Part shown: positions 26,518 through 36,138 of the stretch, piece by piece
Layout: each line of letters starts with the position of its first letter
How positions within the stretch are numbered: position 1 is the stretch's first letter
NCBI GenBank assembly: GCA_047404195.1
Contig: JBDOIU010000004.1
Coordinates: 54,878-118,877 of the forward strand
DNA: 64,000 nt
DNA from: JAJRRL01 sp047404195
GTDB taxonomy: Bacteria > Pseudomonadota > Gammaproteobacteria > JAJRRL01
Reading direction: 5' to 3'
The notes under the pieces: generated by a model
Databases searched by the model: none
Told to the model about the DNA's origin: nothing
Seen by the model: the letters and a program-made list of their open reading frames with translations, nothing else
Program-made: the position numbers and the translations under genes

Positions 26518-29190
26518 ATGGGCAGGTGCTTAGAGATGAAATTCATATTGAAGAATGAGTCAAAAAAGAGCTGTGAAGTATTTGTCTGTAGTGAGCTATG
26601 GGTTCTGGAGAAGGATGCCGATTCAGAGCAGTTCTCAGCTGGTATGATTGTTGGGAGTGAAGAGTACGAACACGTTGGTCTTGATGAGCTGGTAGTAAAG
26701 CTGACAGACCGATATGCAGAAGGCAGCGATATACTTACAAAAATACCTGATCTCATTGCATCGCAAGCTGAGGATGCTGCAGCTGTAGATATTGAGAATG
26801 TTAGCGTATCACAGTCTGGTAAGTTGATAGAGATAGCGTTTTTGCGTGGTCGTTTAAGAGGTATTATTGAGACAGATTTAAGTTGTGACCGTGCTATGAT
26901 TATTGCGATTGGTGATTATCGAAAAGATATTGTTTTAATCATGAGTGACCACATCGAATCTATATATCAAAAATATGAAACAACAATTCTGCCTGATAAG
27001 TTAGAGGTGCTGACAACAGAAGATGATGCAAAGAGAAAATTTATCCTCGCTGTTGAATTGTTTCTGCACTGGCAACAGTATTCGGCATCGTATAAAAAGA
27101 TAATACCTTGGTTAGATCAGTTATCATTGTTTTCTACTTGTTATAAACACCTGTCCTCCGAGAAAAATATAGATGAATCCATATCTAGACAGCTCAATCA
27201 GGCCATTATTTCCTTGATGAAGAGAAATATGGGATTCGACGCGATAAAAAATTATGGTGTGAAGGATGAACAAATTGCAATGGCTTGTGCGCAATACTTA
27301 TCTGATGATGAGACAGAAGATGATTTGGCAGAGCGCGCCCTCCAATTTTGTCTTGATCATAAACATGTCCCCTGGAAGGCGCTATTGCAAGCTGTCAGGA
27401 AGCAAAATAACGTTTTTATACAAAAATTCCCTGTAAAATATTTGCAGTCGGTTGGTCCTATTCCTGATAGCATTCATAGCCCTGATAAGAATTTATTAAC
27501 GTATTGGGCAAACCAATGTCAGCGGGGCTCCAAATTAGTTGCTGGCCATGAGTTTGCAAAATTGCTTACCGGGATAGATTGGCAACCAGGTATTAAAGTA
27601 AGCAGTAGAGATGGTTTTATATTTTATACGAAAATGCCACTAGAGATACCCACAGGTTTGGATAATTATGGTCAGTGGCAGCAATATAGTTACTTAGCTT
27701 CTGCAGCGATATGTCATCAGAAGTACAAGATTCATATAGGCACTATCGATGAACAAGTGAGGCAGATCTTAAATGAGGCTGTTGCTGCTGGAGTCATCGA
27801 TTCTTGGAAGGAAGTAGCGCCACAGCATACTCTAAAGCACGAGATGAGAGTAAAAAGTGCAATTTTATCTGGGGGGTTAGTAGAGGATATTCAGTTAAGA
27901 AGTGCACACCGTTTTCTCAATCAAACAAGAGTGACGTTTTATTTACCTGCTATGCATGATGCTCAAAAAGTAGCAAAACTCATTCATGATATTGATACCC
28001 ACATATGTAAAGATATTTCCCCAGCTCAGGTGCGTTGTCCAGATACAGACATTTCTATGCCAGGTATTCAGAATTTATATTTTAGATGTGCATATATTGG
28101 GAAAAAATATATACCCTGGTCTGATGATCAGGAAAGTTTAGATGAGACGGTCAATAATGCACAGCAGTCATTGGTGTTCCAAAGGATTGCGCGAGAACTG
28201 CGTGTGCAGCAAGGTTCAAGTGCTGATGCGCCCCTTTTTGTAGCTTCCGCAGCTGATCATGATCCATTCAAGGCGGTAATAAAAATTCAAGAAACCTTGA
28301 GTAGACACGTAAAGCAGCTTTCAAAGGGCTTGCTTGATCATGCTTGGGAGTATACCCGGAGAAAATGGATAGGATTACTGCATGATGATTCAGCGTCAAA
28401 AGAACCTTTGGCTGTCAGGCTCACTCGCCTTATCCAAGAGATAAAGCCACACATAGCGGCCTGTGAGGAATTAACAAAGCTGATGCGCAGCCAGCAAAAT
28501 GCGGATCTACTAGCAGAGCAAAGTGTTGTTGCTTTTGTAAAAGAATTCAAGCATTATTACCAAGGTGATTGTAATACGAGCGTCAAGATCTTAAGCAAAA
28601 TGACTTCTCTGTCGGGTGCATTAAAAGAAACGCAAGCAGATGTAGCGAAGCGTGTAGCTGCAGAGCAAGCAGCAGTAGAAGTAAAAGCACCAGCGACAAA
28701 AACTCAAGCAGTGTGTCGTGGCAACAAAGGAAGTAAAGCAGCAGAAGTAGCGAAACGTGTAGCTGCAGAGCAAGCAGCAGTAGAAGTGAGAGCAGCAGAA
28801 GCGAGAGCAGCAGAAGTGAGAGCAGCAGAAGTAAAAGCAGTAGAAGTAGCGAAGCCTGTAGCTGCAGAGAATGCAGCAGTAGAAGCAGTGAGTACACAAA
28901 AAATACCGCATAGAGAAAATCATGGTACAAATATTGTTCTGGGTATATCTGGTTGTGTAGTGGGAAGTGGTTTGATTTCTCTGATACCGTTGATCTTGAA
29001 GGAGGTTGTTACGCCAATGCAAGGTGCTGAAATCGCAGTACCACTTGCATCAGTACTCATTGCGATTTTGCTGATAGTTGTGATTGTCAACGCTGTAAAA
29101 AAACCGGTTGATAGTGCGCTTTCAACTAACACAGTAGTTCAAAAATCAGGTGATGATGCAGAGCAGACACCGTCTCTGAATCATCAGTAA
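26518..29190 (+). CDS. Uncharacterised protein with Ala/Glu repeats and C-terminal membrane hairpin, 890 residues
   Basis: I do not recognise it. About 700 residues are soluble. Residues about 707-790 form an Ala/Glu/Val-rich, probably helical repeat zone with copies of AEVAKRVAAEQAAVEV. Two hydrophobic segments follow near residues 805-828 and 833-858, and the protein ends in a short polar tail. There is no signal peptide. Translation may start at 26518 or at the ATG at 26536; neither ribosome site is strong. It lies alone between the coaD-fdx operon and a convergent PPTase gene only 10 bp away. Architecture matches the ORFans at 8381, 41778 and 50836. Function is unknown; insertion in a membrane by the tail is inference. 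Confidence 0.72.
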   Translation: MGRCLEMKFILKNESKKSCEVFVCSELWVLEKDADSEQFSAGMIVGSEEYEHVGLDELVVKLTDRYAEGSDILTKIPDLIASQAEDAAAVDIENVSVSQSGKLIEIAFLRGRLRGIIETDLSCDRAMIIAIGDYRKDIVLIMSDHIESIYQKYETTILPDKLEVLTTEDDAKRKFILAVELFLHWQQYSASYKKIIPWLDQLSLFSTCYKHLSSEKNIDESISRQLNQAIISLMKRNMGFDAIKNYGVKDEQIAMACAQYLSDDETEDDLAERALQFCLDHKHVPWKALLQAVRKQNNVFIQKFPVKYLQSVGPIPDSIHSPDKNLLTYWANQCQRGSKLVAGHEFAKLLTGIDWQPGIKVSSRDGFIFYTKMPLEIPTGLDNYGQWQQYSYLASAAICHQKYKIHIGTIDEQVRQILNEAVAAGVIDSWKEVAPQHTLKHEMRVKSAILSGGLVEDIQLRSAHRFLNQTRVTFYLPAMHDAQKVAKLIHDIDTHICKDISPAQVRCPDTDISMPGIQNLYFRCAYIGKKYIPWSDDQESLDETVNNAQQSLVFQRIARELRVQQGSSADAPLFVASAADHDPFKAVIKIQETLSRHVKQLSKGLLDHAWEYTRRKWIGLLHDDSASKEPLAVRLTRLIQEIKPHIAACEELTKLMRSQQNADLLAEQSVVAFVKEFKHYYQGDCNTSVKILSKMTSLSGALKETQADVAKRVAAEQAAVEVKAPATKTQAVCRGNKGSKAAEVAKRVAAEQAAVEVRAAEARAAEVRAAEVKAVEVAKPVAAENAAVEAVSTQKIPHRENHGTNIVLGISGCVVGSGLISLIPLILKEVVTPMQGAEIAVPLASVLIAILLIVVIVNAVKKPVDSALSTNTVVQKSGDDAEQTPSLNHQ
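28636..28885 (+). repeat. In-gene repeats: three copies of a ~48-bp unit and four of a 15-bp unit
   Basis: Three related units of about 48 bp start at 28636, 28741 and 28838, each holding GTAGCTGCAGAG. Between the second and third lie four tandem 15-bp units, GTGAGAGCAGCAGAA and variants (28786-28845). All keep the reading frame, so copy-number change would lengthen or shorten the Ala/Glu-rich helix without breaking the gene. Confidence 0.85.
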
Positions 29191-29200
29191 TGTCAGCAAT

Positions 29201-29899
29201 TTATGATATAAGATCTGATGTGGTAAAGTATTTGAGTTTAATTTTTTGTGTGTTTGCATTACAGGCAATAGCCATGATGACGTCTTGGTTTGTTGCAATC
29301 CAGTGTAGGTGTGTTTGATTGTCAGGTGATATCAACTCAGACAGCTTATTTGCCTCATGCTTGGCAATGACAGTCAATTGATTCATCTTGGCATGCAGTC
29401 CACATCCCAGCTTTTTTAGATAGGCTTCTTTTGCTACCCAGGCTTGCAGTAGGAATGGATGTTGTTGTTTGTTATCAAGCCCAGACCAGATTGCTTTTTC
29501 TGATTCTGATAAGACATATTGTTCTGCACGGTTTGCATGAATGGGACGTGATGGATCTTCTATGTCGATGCCGACACTGTGCTTGCTGATCGCAATGGCC
29601 ATGATGTTGTTCGAGTCGCTGATATTGAAGCACAGACTGTCACTGTTTGATAGGCAAGGCTTTTTCTTGTGCTCGCTACTAAAAACAATATCTTTTGGCA
29701 TGATGCCGGTATAAAGTGACAGGATCTCTCTGCGAGCAAAGTATGAAAACTGCTTCATCCTGCGGTGCTTTGGTTGTACTAATCGTGCCACGCGGTCTTT
29801 TTCATTACAAGAGAGGGTATCCTCAGGGGCTGTACAAGAATCGGGCGCCTTTGCCAGCCATATATGTATCTCATTGTTTGTTAGCTTATGATCAATCAT
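29201..29899 (-). CDS. 4'-phosphopantetheinyl transferase, Sfp type
   Basis: This 232-residue protein carries the two conserved boxes of the Sfp/AcpT superfamily: VGIDIED (metal-binding Asp and Glu) and WVAKEAYLKKLG (catalytic Glu and Lys). It loads phosphopantetheine from CoA onto carrier proteins. I start at the ATG at 29899, because the longer frame begins at GTG (29956) without a ribosome site. The length is of the two-subdomain Sfp type rather than short AcpS. No polyketide or peptide synthase lies in the window, so it may serve the fatty-acid ACP or a distant pathway. Confidence 0.88.
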   Translation of the reverse strand: MIDHKLTNNEIHIWLAKAPDSCTAPEDTLSCNEKDRVARLVQPKHRRMKQFSYFARREILSLYTGIMPKDIVFSSEHKKKPCLSNSDSLCFNISDSNNIMAIAISKHSVGIDIEDPSRPIHANRAEQYVLSESEKAIWSGLDNKQQHPFLLQAWVAKEAYLKKLGCGLHAKMNQLTVIAKHEANKLSELISPDNQTHLHWIATNQDVIMAIACNANTQKIKLKYFTTSDLIS

Positions 29900-30067
29900 T
29901 GTCTCTGTGCCTGGTAGGGTTGTATATAATTTACCATGATGCCTTGAGGAGTGCACTGTTTTTTTACCGGTTGTGCTAAGTATCTATTTATGGCATGATT
30001 TTTTTGATATTCAATTGACGATTATGGTCAATAGTGACCAGATCAACACTTTCCATGGAGGAACCTT

Positions 30068-30799
30068 ATGCGCTACAAGCACGCTCTTTCTCGTTGTATT
30101 ATCATTGCCGGCTTGGCATTGCCTGTATTGTCTCAGGCGGCAGGAAAGCCTGAAAATAATTCGTTCAGTGGTTTTGTGAATGATGAAACATATTTATCAT
30201 TGGTGCTTGGTGGATACCACCGATCTGTCAAGACTGACACAGTACTGAAAGGTGTGTTTACTGGTGTTGCCAGTAATAATGTCGCCTGGAAGCATGGCAA
30301 AATGGGTTATGCTGCTGGTTTGATTGCCGGGTGGAAGTATTCAGCACATTTTTCAGTGGAGCTGGGGTGGACTTGGCGTAGCCAACAGCGACTTTCTGTG
30401 ACAGCAGTAGGTGGTAGTTACAAAGATAACTTTTATCGTGTGAAAACATGGATGCTTTCGCCAGCATTGCGTGCGCAGTCAGGGCGCTGGTATGGTGTTG
30501 CTGTTTCAATGGCGCTAGGCTATACCTATAACAGCTTGCAATTGAGTAGTTCCTTGTATAACAGCAGCAGTGACGTTGCTTACTCTGGTCGTTCTAATTT
30601 CTGGGCACCATTATTTTCGCTGGGTGCAGATTATAAGATCAATGATGATTGGTCGGCTGGCTTAATCTATCGCTATGTCGCATCAGGTGGACGGGTACGG
30701 GAAAATACCTTTGCCGGATCAATCAAGCAATATCGTTCGATCAAGTTGCCATCATTGCATGCGACCCTGTTGAGTTTAACATTTCACACACAAATGTAG
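30068..30799 (+). CDS. Outer-membrane beta-barrel protein
   Basis: The 243-residue precursor begins with a signal peptide (RYKHALSRCIIIAGLALP, cleavage after SQA, about residue 25). The rest alternates hydrophobic and polar residues with many aromatics (YLSLVLGGYHRS, YAAGLIAGWKYS, FSVELGWTWRS), the pattern of an eight-to-ten-strand barrel of the Omp25/Msp4 kind. GGAGG lies seven bases before the ATG. Surface exposure and adhesion or immune contact are possible roles, but nothing specific is shown. It converges on icd. Confidence 0.8.
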   Translation: MRYKHALSRCIIIAGLALPVLSQAAGKPENNSFSGFVNDETYLSLVLGGYHRSVKTDTVLKGVFTGVASNNVAWKHGKMGYAAGLIAGWKYSAHFSVELGWTWRSQQRLSVTAVGGSYKDNFYRVKTWMLSPALRAQSGRWYGVAVSMALGYTYNSLQLSSSLYNSSSDVAYSGRSNFWAPLFSLGADYKINDDWSAGLIYRYVASGGRVRENTFAGSIKQYRSIKLPSLHATLLSLTFHTQM

Positions 30800-30812
30800 T
30801 GTGATGCTGGTA

Positions 30813-30829
30813 GGAGAGCTGTGCTCTCC
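30813..30829. terminator. Hairpin between the barrel gene and icd
   Basis: GGAGAGC (30813-30819) and GCTCTCC (30823-30829) pair perfectly around TGT, between the two convergent stops. No T-run follows on either strand, so it is a weak or factor-dependent terminator at best. Confidence 0.4.
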
Positions 30830-30844
30830 CACTGCCTGCTAGGA

Positions 30845-33079
30845 TCAAGCGATCATTGAGAGTATGTCGTTGAATGTCTTGCTACTCGCAACTGCGCTTG
30901 CTAAAGCTTGCTCTGACATATCATAGTAACCGCCACAGTCTTTACTTTGACCGTTACTCTGTGTGAGCTCTTGGCAAATGGTAGCGTTCTGTTTTTCAAG
31001 TGCAGCAGAGACTGTCTTGAAGTGAGCGCTCAACTCAGCATCGTCATTTTGTTTAGCCAGTTCAGCGATCCAATGCCGAGCTAAATGATAGTGGCTTTCA
31101 TTGTTACTGGTACTGCCAACTTTTCTGCCTGGAGATTGCGCTTCATTGAGTAAAGTATTGATGGCTGCATTGAGTGTTGTTGCCAAAATGCCGGCTTGTG
31201 CGTGGTCATGGCGTCGCGATAAATGAGCAAGAGATTCTGATAGTGCCAAGAACTCACCCAGTGAGTCCCAGCGTAGGTGTCCTTCTTGCATAAATTGTTC
31301 GACATGTTTAGGTGCTGATCCACCAGCGCCTGTCTCAAATAAGCCGCCACCATTAGCCAATGGCACGATTGACAGCATTTTGGCACTTGTGCCTAATTCT
31401 AGAATAGGGAACAAGTCAGTCAAGTAATCACGTAGTACGTTGCCCGTGGCAGCAATGGTGTTTTCTCCTTTACTGCTGCGTTGCATTGTGTAAGTCATGG
31501 CTTGTGCTGGGGACATGAATTCTATGTTCAGGCCATGTGTATTGAGATCATTTAATTGTGCGGTTGCGTGGTGACTGATTTCACGATCGTGAGCACGTGC
31601 TTCATCTAACCAAAACACCACTGGGGTATTACTGATTCTAGCACGTTCGACTGCGAGTGCTACCCAGGTGTCAATGGCTTGCTTGCGCGTGATACAGCAG
31701 CGAAAGAGATCGCCTTCTTTAACATCTTGCTCTAACAGCACAACACCAGCAGCTGACATGACACGCATGATACCGGCCTCCGGTGCAATAAATGTTTTGT
31801 CATGTGAGCCATATTCTTCTGCTTTGTCGGCCATTAAGCCCACATTCGCCACACTGCCCATGGTCGCAGGATCGAAGGCGCCGTTGTTGCGGCAAAAATC
31901 AATGGCTGCTTGGTAGATGCCGGCATAACAGCGATCAGGAATCATGGCTAATGTATCTTGCTCATCACCGTTGCTATCCCACATTTTGCCGCCATTTTTG
32001 ATGGCCGCTGCCATGGATGCATCGATGATCACATCACTGGGCACATGCAAGTTGGTAATGCCTTTATCAGAGTTCACCATGGCTAAAGCGGCGCTGTTAG
32101 CCAGTGTTTCGTCGATTGCTGCTCGTAGTGGTGTTTGTTCGTTTTCAGGTAGCTGGCTAATTTTATGTAGAATGTCTGCAAAACCGTGATTGGGGTTGGC
32201 ATCAATATCTGCCAGTTGTGCCGCAAATTGCGTGAACACTGTATGAAAGTAGCATTTCACGACGTGGCCAAAAATAACGGGGTCAGAGACTTTCATCATG
32301 GTGGCTTTGAGGTGTAACGACAGTAGTACTTGTGACTGTTTAGCACGTTGGATACTGGTGTTGATGAATTTATGTAATGCATCGATGCTCATCATGGCGG
32401 AATCAATGACATCACCTTCTGCAAGCGCTAGGTCAGTTTTGAGTTTGATGGCTGCTTGCTTGCGCGCAACAAATTCAATATGCGCATGACCAGCATGGCG
32501 TTCTTCAATGGTGAGAGAAGTTTCTGACTCGTAGAAATCACCCTCCGTCATGTGTGCCACGCTTGTTTTTGATTGTGGATGCCAAGGTTTGAGCTGATGT
32601 GGGAACTGCTGTGCATAGGCTTTTACTGCATCTGCAACACGCCTGTCTGAGTTGCCACGCCGTAGCACCGGGTTAACCGCACTGCCCTTGATAGCGTCGT
32701 AGCGGGCTCTGACTGAGCGTGTTGTATCGTCATCAGCTTGTTCTGGGTAGTCGGGCAGGGCATAGCCTTTTTCTTGTAATTCCTTAATGGCGGCCTTCAT
32801 TTGTGCAACAGAAGCACTGATATTGGGCAATTTAATGATGTTTGCTTTGGGGTCATTGACCCATTCACCGAGCCAGGCCAGATCATCACTGTGCTGTTGG
32901 TCCGCTGTGAGTACTTCTGGGAACTGGGATAAAATACGGCCTGTCAAAGAAATGTCTTTTTTGACCATATTGATACCAATGTGGTGCGTGACTGCTTGTA
33001 CAATTGGTAATAAAGAGGCACTGGCAATACGAGGTGCTTCATCAACGGTGGTCCAAACGATATCGATATTTTCTGGCAT
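30845..33079 (-). CDS. icd: Isocitrate dehydrogenase (NADP+), monomeric type
   Basis: This TCA-cycle enzyme turns isocitrate into 2-oxoglutarate and CO2. The 744-residue length and the sequence throughout (IVWTTVDEAPRIAS, NIIKLPNISASVAQMKAAIK, GTSAKMLSIVPLANGGGLFE, ETGAGGSAPKHV) are those of the monomeric IDH class, which is unrelated in length to the dimeric Icd. GAAAGGTG lies just before the ATG. It stands as a single gene convergent with the barrel gene and divergent from mutM. Confidence 0.98.
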   Translation of the reverse strand: MPENIDIVWTTVDEAPRIASASLLPIVQAVTHHIGINMVKKDISLTGRILSQFPEVLTADQQHSDDLAWLGEWVNDPKANIIKLPNISASVAQMKAAIKELQEKGYALPDYPEQADDDTTRSVRARYDAIKGSAVNPVLRRGNSDRRVADAVKAYAQQFPHQLKPWHPQSKTSVAHMTEGDFYESETSLTIEERHAGHAHIEFVARKQAAIKLKTDLALAEGDVIDSAMMSIDALHKFINTSIQRAKQSQVLLSLHLKATMMKVSDPVIFGHVVKCYFHTVFTQFAAQLADIDANPNHGFADILHKISQLPENEQTPLRAAIDETLANSAALAMVNSDKGITNLHVPSDVIIDASMAAAIKNGGKMWDSNGDEQDTLAMIPDRCYAGIYQAAIDFCRNNGAFDPATMGSVANVGLMADKAEEYGSHDKTFIAPEAGIMRVMSAAGVVLLEQDVKEGDLFRCCITRKQAIDTWVALAVERARISNTPVVFWLDEARAHDREISHHATAQLNDLNTHGLNIEFMSPAQAMTYTMQRSSKGENTIAATGNVLRDYLTDLFPILELGTSAKMLSIVPLANGGGLFETGAGGSAPKHVEQFMQEGHLRWDSLGEFLALSESLAHLSRRHDHAQAGILATTLNAAINTLLNEAQSPGRKVGSTSNNESHYHLARHWIAELAKQNDDAELSAHFKTVSAALEKQNATICQELTQSNGQSKDCGGYYDMSEQALASAVASSKTFNDILSMIA

Positions 33080-33222
33080 GAGTGTACACCTTTCATTGTG
33101 AGGTTGCTTGAGGCAGAATACCTACCTAGAGTAGTGTATATTGGTTGATTTCGCCCCTTGCTGTCAAGAAACCCAGCATGTTTTTGGTGTGAAATTGACC
33201 GCACCATTGAGGGACGTATCAT

Positions 33223-34038
33223 ATGCCTGAATTACCAGAGGTCGAAACCATACGACGTGGCATTGCGCCTGCATTGCAGGGGCAGTCTGTGACCGGTGTT
33301 ATAGTGCGGCAACCCCGCTTACGTTGGCCTGTACCTGCTCAGCTTGAGCAACATTTGTGTGGGCAGGCTTGTTTGCAAGTGACACGTCGCGCTAAATACC
33401 TATTACTGCGCTTTGATGCAGGCACGATGATGGTTCATCTGGGGATGTCAGGCGTGCTTCGTTTAGTCCCTATCGATGAGGCACTTAAAAAACATGATCA
33501 TGTTGATATCAACTTTGAGCAAATTTGTCTGCGTTATAACGATACCCGGCGCTTTGGCAGCATACATTGGATAGAGGGTGAAGTTGATGTACATCCACTG
33601 ATTCGTAATTTAGGGCCTGAGCCGCTTAGTGCGGTTTTTACTGCGCAGTATTTATATGACAAGAGTCGCCGTTATCGACAAGCGATTAAACCCTGGTTGA
33701 GTAACCAGCGTATCGTGGTTGGGGTTGGTAATATTTATGCCAGCGAGGCTCTGTTTATGGCAAAAGTGGCGCCAACCCAGCCTGTCTGTGAACTGACTCG
33801 CGATGCTTTTGAGCGCATTGTGGTGGCTATTCAGCAGCGCTTACAGCTGGCTATCGAGCAGGGTGGCACAACTCTGAAGGATTTCCAGGGGGCTGACGGG
33901 AAGCCTGGTTACTTTGCCCAATCATTGGCTGTTTACGGTCGTGATGGTAAGCCTTGTTTGCAGTGTGGAGACACGATTGCCAAAATCACCCAGGTGGGTC
34001 GCAGTAGTTTTTACTGTCCGTCGTGTCAGAAGCCATAA
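33223..34038 (+). CDS. mutM: Formamidopyrimidine-DNA glycosylase
   Basis: MutM removes 8-oxoguanine and other oxidised purines and nicks the site. The 271-residue protein begins with the catalytic MPELPEVET (Pro2 nucleophile, Glu3). It has the helix-two-turn-helix segment VVGVGNIYASEALF (about 167) and ends in the zinc finger CLQC-x16-CPSC. All functional residues expected of Fpg are visible, and the length is normal. It is divergent from icd and precedes htpG. Confidence 0.97.
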   Translation: MPELPEVETIRRGIAPALQGQSVTGVIVRQPRLRWPVPAQLEQHLCGQACLQVTRRAKYLLLRFDAGTMMVHLGMSGVLRLVPIDEALKKHDHVDINFEQICLRYNDTRRFGSIHWIEGEVDVHPLIRNLGPEPLSAVFTAQYLYDKSRRYRQAIKPWLSNQRIVVGVGNIYASEALFMAKVAPTQPVCELTRDAFERIVVAIQQRLQLAIEQGGTTLKDFQGADGKPGYFAQSLAVYGRDGKPCLQCGDTIAKITQVGRSSFYCPSCQKP

Positions 34039-34144
34039 CATGTTGTAATTGCACCCTTTTTTTTAGGCCTTGAAAAATGAGGTGGCGTCCCCATATGTAA
34101 GTTAGAGACTTAACAGCTGTATAGCTAAACACTAGGAGAGCACT

Positions 34145-36085
34145 ATGACAACCACTACTGAAGCGCAAACGCTGTCGTTTGCAGCTAATGAGCAACAACT
34201 ATTGCATTTGGTAACCAATGCAATGTATTCCAATGCTGAGATATTCTTGCGTGAATTAATCTCTAACGCCTCCGATGCGGCTGACAAGCTGCGCTACATG
34301 GCGCTGACCAGTTCTGAGCTTTATGAAGGTGATTCAGATCTAGCAATTCGCATTAATATTGATAAAGAAGCAAAGACACTGACCATTTCAGATAATGGTG
34401 TCGGTATGACCATGGATGAGGTGATTGAGCACCTCGGTACAATTGCCCAATCAGGCACAAAGACATTTCGTGATGGGCTCTCAGGTGACAGCTCGACAGA
34501 TTCACAGTTGATCGGTCAATTTGGTGTTGGGTTTTATTCCGCATTCATCGTTGCTGATCGTGTGATTGTGCGTACACGCAAAGCCGGTGCGGATTCTGCT
34601 CAAGGTGTGCAATGGGAGTCAGATGGTAAAAGCCAATATCAAGTTGAGCCAATTAGCCGCTCAACTCGCGGTACAGATATCATTTTGCATATTAAAGAAG
34701 ACAGTGCCGAATTTTTAGATGATTACCGCTTGCGTGGCATCATTAACAAGTACTCAGATCATATCATGTTGCCTATTTTCATGGATAAGATCGAAACGCC
34801 AGCAGAGAACAAAGAGGGTGAAGAAGACAACAGCGATGAAATTGTTGTGCCTGAGCAAGAGCAAGTCAACCGAGGTAGCGCATTGTGGACTCGTGATGAT
34901 GTGAGTGATGAAGACTACAAAGAGCTTTACAAGCATATTTCACATGATTTTGAAGATCCATTAACGTGGACACGTAACCGAGTTGAGGGAAGTACTGCTT
35001 ATACAAACTTGCTGTATATTCCGGGTCGTGCGCCATTTGATTTGTGGGATAGAGATGCTGTACGTGGCTTGAAATTGTATGTTAACCGTGTCTTTATCAT
35101 GGACGATGCAGAGCATTGCTTGCCAAACTATTTACGCTTTGTGAAAGGTGTTGTTGACTCAAATGATTTGCCATTGAACATCTCACGTGAATTATTGCAA
35201 AATGATCGTACCATTAAAAAAATTCGATCAGGCTGCGTACGTAAGATTTTATCTATACTGGAGCAAATGGCTGAAAATGATGCTGAGAAGTATGAAAAGT
35301 TCTGGGACCTATTTGGTAATGTGATTAAGGAAGGTCCTGGTGAAGATCAGTCAAACAAGGACAAAATTGCCAAGCTATTGCGTTTTGCGAGTACGAATCA
35401 GTCTGGGGCAAAGCAATCAGTGACGTTGCAAGATTATGTATCACGTATGAAAGATGGACAAGATAAAATCTATTATCTGATTTCTGACACGCATACGGCT
35501 GGTTCTACATCACCCTTGTTGGAAGTGTTCAAGCAGAAGGGCATTGAAGTGCTGCTGATGTCTGATCGTGTTGATGAGTGGTTGGTGGCGCATATGACCG
35601 AGTTTGACGGTAAAACATTCCAGTCTATTGCTAAAGGTTCTTTGGATGTGGATTCACTCGCTGGAGAGAAAGAGCAGTCAGAAGATCAAAAGCAGGAAAA
35701 GGAAGAGAAGAAAAAAGAAGTTGAGAAGACTTTTGAGACGGTTGTTGCTGCATTGACTCAATCATTGGGTGAGCGAGTAAAAGAAGTGCGTCTATCAGAT
35801 CGTCTAACCAACTCGCCAGCATGTGTGGTGTTTGCAGACAATGAACTGAGCGGTCACATGATGCGAATGCTACAGGCAGCTGGTCAAGATGTCCCGGAGA
35901 GTAAGCCTATTTTAGAGATCAACCCAACACATCCATTGTGTGTGCGTTTGCAGTCTCTGGATGAGAATGGTATCTCACCATGGGCAGAGTTATTGCTTGG
36001 ACAAGCACTCTTGGCAGAGGGTGAAACCTTAAATAACCCATCTGATTTTGTGGCAACACTGAATGGCTTATTGATGACATCATAA
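34145..36085 (+). CDS. htpG: Chaperone protein HtpG (Hsp90)
   Basis: This cytosolic Hsp90 chaperone has 646 residues. The N-terminal ATPase domain shows LRELISNASDAADKLR, the DNGVGMT motif (about residue 82) and GQFGVGFYSAF (about 120). The middle domain has NISRELLQ, followed by the dimerisation domain. A charged Glu/Lys stretch (about residues 510-525) marks the boundary between the middle and C-terminal parts. AGGAG precedes the ATG. A strong terminator follows. Confidence 0.98.
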   Translation: MTTTTEAQTLSFAANEQQLLHLVTNAMYSNAEIFLRELISNASDAADKLRYMALTSSELYEGDSDLAIRINIDKEAKTLTISDNGVGMTMDEVIEHLGTIAQSGTKTFRDGLSGDSSTDSQLIGQFGVGFYSAFIVADRVIVRTRKAGADSAQGVQWESDGKSQYQVEPISRSTRGTDIILHIKEDSAEFLDDYRLRGIINKYSDHIMLPIFMDKIETPAENKEGEEDNSDEIVVPEQEQVNRGSALWTRDDVSDEDYKELYKHISHDFEDPLTWTRNRVEGSTAYTNLLYIPGRAPFDLWDRDAVRGLKLYVNRVFIMDDAEHCLPNYLRFVKGVVDSNDLPLNISRELLQNDRTIKKIRSGCVRKILSILEQMAENDAEKYEKFWDLFGNVIKEGPGEDQSNKDKIAKLLRFASTNQSGAKQSVTLQDYVSRMKDGQDKIYYLISDTHTAGSTSPLLEVFKQKGIEVLLMSDRVDEWLVAHMTEFDGKTFQSIAKGSLDVDSLAGEKEQSEDQKQEKEEKKKEVEKTFETVVAALTQSLGERVKEVRLSDRLTNSPACVVFADNELSGHMMRMLQAAGQDVPESKPILEINPTHPLCVRLQSLDENGISPWAELLLGQALLAEGETLNNPSDFVATLNGLLMTS

Positions 36086-36106
36086 ATCAATAGTGCATAA
36101 TCAGAA

Positions 36107-36138
36107 CCCCTTGGCATCATGTGTCAAGGGGTTTTTTT
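36107..36138 (+). terminator. Rho-independent terminator of htpG
   Basis: CCCCTTG (36107-36113) pairs with CAAGGGG (36125-36131), and seven T residues follow (36132-36138). The T-run touches the stop codon of the convergent protease gene. Confidence 0.9.

Noticed and set aside
28636..28885. CRISPR-like spacing of repeated units
   Set aside because: Units are in frame within a gene, are not separated by unique spacers of even length, and no cas genes are near.
28583..29022. Leu-rich minus-strand frames opposite the repeat zone
   Set aside because: They are the antisense of the Ala/Glu repeats; the Leu/Cys runs are an artefact of the complement.
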